15,067 nt of DNA from DAOTTW01 sp034437615 (GTDB lineage: Bacteria; Chloroflexota; Anaerolineae; Aggregatilineales; Phototrophicaceae): contig DAOTTW010000010.1 in NCBI GenBank assembly GCA_034437615.1, positions 1 to 15,067 on the forward strand, written 5' to 3'. The notes beneath the pieces were generated by a model that ran no database searches, was not told where the DNA came from, and saw only the letters and a list, made by a program, of their open reading frames with translations. The number at the start of each line of letters is the position of its first letter. The first letter of the stretch is position 1. This document shows positions 1 through 5,634 of the stretch, in pieces. The translations under genes and the position numbers were made by a program.

Positions 1-219
1 CCCGCCGACGAATTCTTGGAAGCGGACCCGATGAACGTCCCCGAAGAACAGGCGCAGCAGGCTGCTGATGCTAGCACAGATAGCGCCGAGAACGCACAGC
101 AGCCCGATCAGGCTGCCTGGCCGCCATCGGCGAATGGCAACAACGGCAACGGCGCAGGGGCCAGCCATGGCCAGCCAGCAGCAGACAATCAAACGCCGCA
201 GGATAACACAGCAGGATAG
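1..219 (+). CDS. C-terminal tail of a truncated upstream protein (unidentified)
   Basis: The reading frame is open from the first base of the window to a TAG at 217-219, giving 72 visible residues, so this is the end of a gene that starts outside. The visible part has no recognisable domain: it is rich in Ala, Gln, Asn, Asp and Gly and looks intrinsically disordered. A TTG at 16 could be called as a start, but the frame is open before it and there is no ribosome-binding site. It ends 62 bases before the HerA-type ATPase on the same strand, so the two are probably co-transcribed. HerA genes are often paired with the nuclease gene nurA, so a NurA with a disordered tail is one possibility. Nothing in the visible residues shows this. 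Confidence 0.6.
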   Translation, partial: PADEFLEADPMNVPEEQAQQAADASTDSAENAQQPDQAAWPPSANGNNGNGAGASHGQPAADNQTPQDNTAG

Positions 220-281
220 GCAAAAATGCGTCAAGTTGTGATGTTTCCAGGTGAAGACGGTTGTGAAAAGAAAGACTGAGC

Positions 282-1994
282 ATGGTTTCCGCACCCCCAC
301 CCGATCGCAATAACCTTGATAACTGGTTCCCGCGTAATGGCGAGGAAGCCGTGTACGGCGTTGATGCCAACGGTCACAGCGATGATACCCAACTGCAACG
401 CATTGGCGTCGTCGTCGGTGGCAGCATCAGCAAGGGTCTGGCTGTCAAAATCGACGCGAACCCAGAATTGAACGTCGAAGATTTAGCAGTCGGACGCTAT
501 GTGGTGGTGCATGGGCGCAAACGGCGCTTCTTCTGCATGATTAGCGACATCGCGCTGGATAGCACCAACCCCAGCATCCAGAGCGACCCACCCGACATCA
601 GCGACCCATTCCTGTTTGATGTCTACATGGGCGCGGTGGCCTACAGCACCATCACCGTCACGCCCATGCTGGTGATTGACGACGAAAAAGGCCCCATGCC
701 CGTGAAAACCATCCCGGCGCACTTCACGCAGGTACATAACGCCAATGCAGCCGATGTGGACGCGGTTTTCGGCAAGGAAGACACCAAGCATTTCAACGTC
801 GGGCACCCGCTAGAGCTAGAACACACGACGATTAACCTGAATCTGCAACGGCTGGTCGAGCGCTCCATCGGCGTCTTCGGTAAATCCGGCACGGGCAAGA
901 GCTTCCTGACGCGGGTGCTGCTCTCCGGCATCATCTCACAGAATCAGGGGGTGGGCCTGATCTTCGATATGCACAACGATTACGGCTGGCAGATCACCAG
1001 CGAAAACGGCTACAGCGTCAAGGGGTTGGGGCAGCTTTTCCGTGACCGCGTGGTGATTATCACGCTGGATGAAGAGTCCTCACGGCGGCGCGGTGCCAAC
1101 CCGGATTTCGTGGTGAAGCTGGGCTACGATGAGATCGACCCCGAAGATTTGGTGATGCTAAAGGTCACCATGAACTTATCGGATACGATGATCGACGCGG
1201 CCTATACACTGCGCAAAGCCTGGGGCGAAAATTGGGTCAGCCGCCTGATCGAAGGCTCCGCCGAGGACTTAGAGCACATCACGGAGAATACGAATATCGG
1301 CGGCGGCACGCTGGCCGCCCTGCAACGCCGCCTGCAACGCTTCGAGCGCTGGCATTTCCTCAGCAAAGACCCCGTAGACGACAGCGTGCAGCGCATCATC
1401 GAATACATCAACAGCGAAAAGACCGTCGTGTTAGAATTCGGGCGCTATGGCAATTCGCTAGAAGCCTATATGCTGGTCGCCAACTACCTGACGCGCCGCG
1501 TCCACGCCCACTACATCGAGAAGATGGAGCAAGCGCTCGGTGATAAATCGCTGGAGCCGCCCCAACTGCTGATCGTCATCGAAGAAGCACACAAATTCCT
1601 TGATCCGCTAGTAGCACGCCAGACTACATTCGGCATCATCGCCCGCGAAATGCGTAAGTATAAGGTGACGCTGCTGGTGGTCGATCAACGGCCCAGCGCG
1701 ATTGACGACGAAGTGATGAGCCAGATCGGGACCCGCGTCACGGCCTTGCTGGATAATGAGCGTGACATTGCGGCGGTGCTGAATGGCATCAGCGGCGCGG
1801 CGGGCTTACGCGAAGTGCTGGCCCGCCTGGAAACCAAGCAACAGGCGATTATCATGGGGCACGCAGTGCCGATGCCTGTGGTGATTAAGCCGCGCACCTA
1901 TGACACCGATTTCTATAATGCGGTGCAGACGGTGCCCCTCGATACGTCTGCGGCGAAGAATCAGCTAGGCAGCGGCAAGCGCCGCCGCATTTAG
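282..1994 (+). CDS. herA: HerA-type DNA-translocating ATPase (HerA/FtsK superfamily)
   Basis: This 570-residue cytoplasmic ATPase probably forms a hexameric ring that pumps DNA during end resection, in the family that partners with NurA. Residues ~35-165 form a beta-rich N-terminal region consistent with a HAS-barrel. Walker A is GKSGTGKS at 200-207. A conserved FDMHNDYGW segment lies at 228-236. Walker B with the catalytic acidic pair is LLIVIEEAHKF at 429-439. The HerA-type VDQRPSAID segment lies at 468-476. The Lys/Arg-rich C-terminus (KRRRI) is also seen in relatives. The frame is closed by TGA at 264-266, so ATG 282 is the first good start, though the ribosome-binding site is weak. The truncated upstream gene lies 62 bases before it; peptide deformylase converges from the other side. 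The family is certain; the strict assignment to HerA over other FtsK/HerA ATPases is likely. Confidence 0.9.
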   Translation: MVSAPPPDRNNLDNWFPRNGEEAVYGVDANGHSDDTQLQRIGVVVGGSISKGLAVKIDANPELNVEDLAVGRYVVVHGRKRRFFCMISDIALDSTNPSIQSDPPDISDPFLFDVYMGAVAYSTITVTPMLVIDDEKGPMPVKTIPAHFTQVHNANAADVDAVFGKEDTKHFNVGHPLELEHTTINLNLQRLVERSIGVFGKSGTGKSFLTRVLLSGIISQNQGVGLIFDMHNDYGWQITSENGYSVKGLGQLFRDRVVIITLDEESSRRRGANPDFVVKLGYDEIDPEDLVMLKVTMNLSDTMIDAAYTLRKAWGENWVSRLIEGSAEDLEHITENTNIGGGTLAALQRRLQRFERWHFLSKDPVDDSVQRIIEYINSEKTVVLEFGRYGNSLEAYMLVANYLTRRVHAHYIEKMEQALGDKSLEPPQLLIVIEEAHKFLDPLVARQTTFGIIAREMRKYKVTLLVVDQRPSAIDDEVMSQIGTRVTALLDNERDIAAVLNGISGAAGLREVLARLETKQQAIIMGHAVPMPVVIKPRTYDTDFYNAVQTVPLDTSAAKNQLGSGKRRRI

Positions 1995-1998
1995 CGCT

Positions 1999-2574
1999 TT
2001 AGTCGCTGATGACCTCTGCGCCCGCTTCGGCCTTTGCATCGGCATTATCCTCTTCGTCATCGCCCGCTTCGTCCTTTGGCCGGAAGAGCTGGTCGGTGCG
2101 GTCTATGAATAGAATGCCGTCGAGATGGTCAATTTCATGCTGAAAGACCCGCGCTAGCCAGCCTTTGGCCTTGATGCGAAAATCCTTACCGTGCCGGTCC
2201 TGCCCTGTCACCACTACCGTCTCATGGCGGTCCACTTCACCGAGTAAATCCGGGATGGACAGACAGCCTTCGATGCCGCTGACGATTTTCTTGCTTTCCT
2301 TGGTGATCTTCGGGTTGGCCACGATGTAGATTTTACCGGCTTGCTCGCCGTGTTCCTCGCGGTCTTCTTCGCTCTCATCCGGCAGCCGCACGACAATCAG
2401 GCGTTGGCTTACGTCCACCTGTGGTGCAGCTAAACCCACACCGGGCGCATCCAGCATGGTCTCTACCATGTCGTCAATCAGGGTTTGCAGGCGGTCATTC
2501 TTGAAATCCATCACTTTTTTAGCACGCTTGCGCAGCGTGGGGTTATCGCGTTGGATGATGTCCAGTACAGCCAT
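1999..2574 (-). CDS. def: Peptide deformylase
   Basis: The enzyme removes the formyl group from the N-terminal methionine of new proteins, in the cytosol at the ribosome, using a bound metal. All three family motifs are intact in the 191-residue product: GVGLAAPQ at 45-52, EGCLS at 102-106 with metal ligand Cys104, and QHEIDH at 145-150 with His146, Glu147 and His150. An acidic insertion at ~65-80 and an acidic tail after ~167 extend it beyond the usual ~165-170 residues. I chose ATG 2574 because the deformylase fold begins there (MAVLDI) and an AGAGATAGG-like ribosome-binding site precedes it. A start 16 codons upstream at 2622 is possible but would sit next to the -10 box at 2625-2630. It is downstream of the kinase gene on the same strand and its stop is four bases from the convergent herA stop. 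Confidence 0.95.
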   Translation of the reverse strand: MAVLDIIQRDNPTLRKRAKKVMDFKNDRLQTLIDDMVETMLDAPGVGLAAPQVDVSQRLIVVRLPDESEEDREEHGEQAGKIYIVANPKITKESKKIVSGIEGCLSIPDLLGEVDRHETVVVTGQDRHGKDFRIKAKGWLARVFQHEIDHLDGILFIDRTDQLFRPKDEAGDDEEDNADAKAEAGAEVISD

Positions 2575-2624
2575 GTGTCCTATCTCTTTTGCTTTCTGCT
2601 TGTGTGTATGCTCTGCGATCATCC

Positions 2625-2630
2625 ATTATA
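2625..2630 (-). promoter_or_regulatory. Predicted -10 box for def
   Basis: On the minus strand this is a perfect TATAAT, about 50 bases before the def ATG at 2574. The best -35 candidate, CTGATA, lies 18 bases upstream and matches the consensus at four of six bases. It suggests that def has its own promoter even though the kinase gene lies just upstream. The ten bases TATAATGGAT recur exactly in front of the kinase. Confidence 0.45.
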
Positions 2631-2651
2631 CAACATGCAACAGGCCCCTAT

Positions 2652-2671
2652 CAGATGCCCGTTAGGGTCTG
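2652..2671 (-). other. Small hairpin between the kinase gene and def
   Basis: The arms CAGA-CCC and GGG-TCTG pair as seven base pairs, with a two-base bulge and a TAAC loop on the minus strand. The hairpin lies 22 bases after the kinase stop. It could weaken read-through into def, but no run of T follows it, so it is not a standard intrinsic terminator. Confidence 0.25.
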
Positions 2672-2692
2672 TTGATCGCTGCCACACAGGGC

Positions 2693-5035
2693 TTACTCTT
2701 CGGTGAGCCAGTTCCAGCGATATAAACGCAATGCCACCACTGCTACCGTCGCGCCGTCGGGCGAGAATTGCGCATCATAGGGTGTGCTGCCCACCTGCAT
2801 CATGTCGATCAGCTTGCCCTCATGCGCGTCATACAGGCGGATTTTCTTATCGTCTGAGGCGACGACCAAAAAATCACCCTCTTTCGACCAGCCCACGCTG
2901 CGGACGCGCTCCGTCGGACCCTCTAGAATCCGTATAGCCTCAAAGGATGTCGGGTCTAGCAGGACGATATTGTTGGCAGCGTCCACGATTGCGATGTATT
3001 CCCAGGCGGGCGACCATCTGACGACGGCGTTGCGTCCCGCGGTCTCGTTTTCGATGCGGCCAACCTCGAATAATTCGCTGCTGTCAAGTTCAGTATCCCA
3101 CTCCAGCAGGCTAACGCCGTCATGTTCACCGATGACAAGCGCTTGTGAATCCGGCGACCAATCCATCGCTAACCCTGTGCGTGCATCATAATAGGTGTAG
3201 AGCGCGGCATCGTCAAACATATCGTAAACACGCAACCCATCCAGGCTCATCGACGCCAGATAGCGCCCATCAGGGGACCAGGCCACATCGCGGCTGGGGG
3301 AATCTTCTTCGATGTCATAGATTAATCCTTGTGCCTCGACATCCCATACCAGCAGGTTGCCGTTGGCGTCCCCAACCGCTATAAATGCATCATCCGGCGA
3401 CCAGGCCAGGCTAAGCGGCGTACCGAATACGCGGTAGCGCTGCAACAGGCGGTTACGCGCCATATCGACAAGCATCACTTCGTTATTCGTGTTGCCGACC
3501 ACCGCCCAGTTGTTATCCGATGCCCAGGCCACCGACGGATACACAAACAAGCTGAAGATCGTCACGCCCGCTTGTTCACCGTCAGCGGTGCGAATACTGG
3601 TGACAGAGGGTGTCGCGCTAGGCTGTGCACGTTGCGGCTCGTCTTGGCGGTTCACCTCCCTGGCCACCTCTGTCAAGCGGGCAGTAACGGTGCTTTGCAG
3701 CGCTTCTCTGGTATTGCGGAGCCGCTGTGCTCTTTCAGTCAGCCTCAGCCCGATTTGTAGCATGTCGGTGCTCACAGGTGACGGTGTGACCGTTGCCGTC
3801 TCTGTGGCCGCGAAAGTCGGCGTAATCGTGGGTGCGTTTCCGGTCAGGGCCAGCAATACACCGGCGCTGATGGTGCCTTGCAGCATCTCATCACTGAGCA
3901 CTGTCGGCGTCGGCGGCACCTCCTGCGCGTTATCCAGCAGCAACAAGCCACCAGCCCCCAGCAGTAAGCCGAACAGCAGCGCACCAACCCCAAGCAGCGT
4001 AAGCCGTGTGCTGCCGCCATCTTTGGCTTTGCGCCCGGTCATCTCTGCCAGCCCCGGCCCAAATGTAGGCGGCAACCCGGCGGCGTTTTGCTGCTGATTC
4101 ATGCGCTGCACCTGCTGCGTATTCAGTTCGCCATCGGTTAGGCCCTGAGCGCCAGCACGCAGACGTATATGGGTGGTGCGGTTCTCCTCGCCACTGATGG
4201 CTGCATCCAGCGCATCGGCAATGGCCATCGCTGTCGGGTAACGGTCATCTGGCGCTTTCGAGAGGGCCTTTTCGACCACTTCTTCAACGGCTAGCGGTAA
4301 ATCCGGGTTGAGGTCGCCCACTGGCCGGATCGGGTCCGAGATGTGCTTGAAGATCACGCCAACGGGCGTATCCGCTTTGAAGGGCACATCCCCCGTCAGC
4401 ATCTCATACAGCACCACACCCAGCGAATACAGGTCGCTACGCTCGTCTAAATCGCGGCCTTGCCCCTGCTCCGGCGACATATACGCGGGTGTGCCCATCA
4501 CGGTATCGTCTTTTGTCAGGCGCGATACACCAGTTGCGTCCACGATGCGCGTCAGGCCGAAATCCGACAGCAGTGCATTGCCGCTATCGTCAATCATAAT
4601 GTTATCGGGCTTGATGTCACGGTGTAGGATGCCGCGTGCGTGGGCGTAGTCGAGTGCGCTGGCGAGTTGACGAAAAATGCGCGAGGCTTCGGCCAGCGTC
4701 AGGCGGCCCTGTTTAATCTTGCGCGTCAGTGCGCTATCCGGCAGATAGGGCATCACCAGATAAGCGACCAGCGTGTTATCTTGCTCGTCTAGCTGTTCCC
4801 CATAATCGAACAGGGGCAAGATGTGAATATGCTGCAAGCTGGCCACGACCCGCGCCTCACGCTCGAAGCGGCGGCTAAACTCTTCGTCTTGCGCGATTTC
4901 GGCCATCAGGACCTTAACCGCAACGTTGCGCCCTGTCAGCGGATGGTAGGCCCTGTAGACCGTCGCCATACCACCACGCCCGATAACCGCCTGCACTTGA
5001 TACGCGCCTAATTGTTTGCCGACCCAACCCGCCAT
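2693..5035 (-). CDS. Membrane Ser/Thr protein kinase with outer seven-unit WD40 propeller
   Basis: A 780-residue PknB-type kinase that probably senses something outside the cell and phosphorylates cytosolic targets. Kinase domain at ~10-280: glycine loop GRGGMATVY 19-27, Lys41 in VAVK, HRDIKPDN 138-145 with catalytic Asp140, DFG 158-160, and GTPAYMSPEQ 181-190. All are intact, so it should be active. A juxtamembrane stretch rich in Gln is followed by one membrane helix (~344-367). A Thr/Pro-rich linker and a possible coiled coil (~422-465) come next, then about seven WD40-like units with W(S)PD-type cores at 504, 545, 586, 626, 674, 716 and 757. I prefer ATG 5035; a GTG nine bases upstream (5044) is the alternative. 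Seven units would just close a propeller. Kinase identity is certain; the outside location of the propeller is inferred from the single helix and the linker. Confidence 0.95.
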   Translation of the reverse strand: MAGWVGKQLGAYQVQAVIGRGGMATVYRAYHPLTGRNVAVKVLMAEIAQDEEFSRRFEREARVVASLQHIHILPLFDYGEQLDEQDNTLVAYLVMPYLPDSALTRKIKQGRLTLAEASRIFRQLASALDYAHARGILHRDIKPDNIMIDDSGNALLSDFGLTRIVDATGVSRLTKDDTVMGTPAYMSPEQGQGRDLDERSDLYSLGVVLYEMLTGDVPFKADTPVGVIFKHISDPIRPVGDLNPDLPLAVEEVVEKALSKAPDDRYPTAMAIADALDAAISGEENRTTHIRLRAGAQGLTDGELNTQQVQRMNQQQNAAGLPPTFGPGLAEMTGRKAKDGGSTRLTLLGVGALLFGLLLGAGGLLLLDNAQEVPPTPTVLSDEMLQGTISAGVLLALTGNAPTITPTFAATETATVTPSPVSTDMLQIGLRLTERAQRLRNTREALQSTVTARLTEVAREVNRQDEPQRAQPSATPSVTSIRTADGEQAGVTIFSLFVYPSVAWASDNNWAVVGNTNNEVMLVDMARNRLLQRYRVFGTPLSLAWSPDDAFIAVGDANGNLLVWDVEAQGLIYDIEEDSPSRDVAWSPDGRYLASMSLDGLRVYDMFDDAALYTYYDARTGLAMDWSPDSQALVIGEHDGVSLLEWDTELDSSELFEVGRIENETAGRNAVVRWSPAWEYIAIVDAANNIVLLDPTSFEAIRILEGPTERVRSVGWSKEGDFLVVASDDKKIRLYDAHEGKLIDMMQVGSTPYDAQFSPDGATVAVVALRLYRWNWLTEE

Positions 5036-5076
5036 AACGATCACGCTCGCTATTTTGTTTGCTTATGATGCTATCC

Positions 5077-5082
5077 ATTATA
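5077..5082 (-). promoter_or_regulatory. Predicted -10 box for the kinase gene
   Basis: A perfect TATAAT on the minus strand lies 41 bases before the kinase ATG, predicting a leader of about 35 bases. No good -35 hexamer sits 17 bases upstream. That position instead falls inside the inverted repeat at 5096-5120, which could mean activator-dependent or repressor-controlled transcription. Confidence 0.5.
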
Positions 5083-5095
5083 AGCGAGACCAAAG

Positions 5096-5120
5096 GTTGC
5101 GGCTGTTAAAATGCTGCAAC
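5096..5120 (-). other. Inverted repeat between the STAS-like and kinase genes
   Basis: The arms GTTGCGGC (5096-5103) and GCTGCAAC (5113-5120) are complementary except for one G/T pair, around a nine-base AT-rich centre. It lies 14 bases after the STAS-like gene's stop and covers the expected -35 region of the kinase promoter. It could be a weak terminator of the upstream gene or an operator for the kinase. No clear T-run follows it on the minus strand. Confidence 0.35.
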
Positions 5121-5133
5121 AATCTCCGTCAGG

Positions 5134-5505
5134 TTACAGTTGCTTGCCTGTATCGGCGCGCACCATACCCCGCAAAAACGCAAGCGCATCGTCACGGTTG
5201 TTATACAGCTTCAGCTTGTCCTGCACCAGCAAATCGGTTGTGCGCGAGTAGAAGCCCTGTTCGTTGACCAGCGCAATCCAGCGCAGATTGTCGTGTTGCA
5301 GCACCATCGGCGCAGCGGGCGTATCCAGCATTTTATGCGGGCGGGCGCGTGTGCGGCCAAAATCCAGCAGGACGTAGAGCGGTTGCATTTGCAGCGTGCC
5401 GAAATATTCCAGCAAGGCCAGGTTTAGATCGTAGATAGTGATGTTGCCGACGTAGGTTGTCTCGATGATATACGGCGCGTGAACCCAATTGGTAGAGTAA
5501 GGCAT
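5134..5505 (-). CDS. Small STAS/SpoIIAA-like protein
   Basis: A 123-residue soluble protein with no signal peptide or membrane segment. The pattern of a short N-terminal strand pair (YIIETTYVGNITIYDL, 12-27), a helix, a hydrophobic strand (PLYVLLDFG, 42-50), a second strand near RWIALV (75-80), and a final helix starting NNRDDALAFLRG (102-113) resembles STAS or SpoIIAA-like domains. These act as phospho-switched partners of anti-sigma factors or bind small hydrophobic ligands. I see no certain phosphorylatable Ser in the usual DxSG position: the equivalent segment reads DFGRT. ATG 5505 is preferred over a start 26 codons upstream, because a GGACGGA ribosome-binding site precedes it and the fold begins there. 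It lies between the CNB/PH gene and the kinase on the same strand. The fold assignment is tentative. Confidence 0.7.
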   Translation of the reverse strand: MPYSTNWVHAPYIIETTYVGNITIYDLNLALLEYFGTLQMQPLYVLLDFGRTRARPHKMLDTPAAPMVLQHDNLRWIALVNEQGFYSRTTDLLVQDKLKLYNNRDDALAFLRGMVRADTGKQL

Positions 5506-5594
5506 GGTTTTTCCGTCCTGCAACACGGCTGAGTCATGATCTATCGGGGTTGACGTTGAGCGATCCCACCAACGCAACACCAATTTCAGTGTAA

Positions 5595-5630
5595 CGCAAA
5601 AGCCAGCCGTCCATGCCTTAACGTTTTGCG
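5595..5630 (-). terminator. Possible terminator hairpin after the CNB/PH gene
   Basis: CGCAAAA and TTTTGCG form a perfect seven-pair stem around a 22-base loop that begins five bases after the CNB/PH stop on the minus strand. The TTTT lies in the stem, not after it, so termination would be weak. It may equally be a leader structure for the STAS-like gene. Confidence 0.25.
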
Positions 5631-5634
5631 CTGA

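Noticed and set aside
1995..1998. Terminator between herA and def
   Set aside because: The stops are only four bases apart and no stem-loop with a T-run was seen on either strand.
2575..2622. A longer deformylase start at 2622
   Set aside because: That start would be within a few bases of the -10 box at 2625-2630. The fold and a ribosome-binding site point to ATG 2574.
3489..4097. A 202-codon open frame on the plus strand
   Set aside because: It lies opposite the kinase's linker and membrane region. Its composition is rich in Ser, Val and Ala, with no domain and no start signal.
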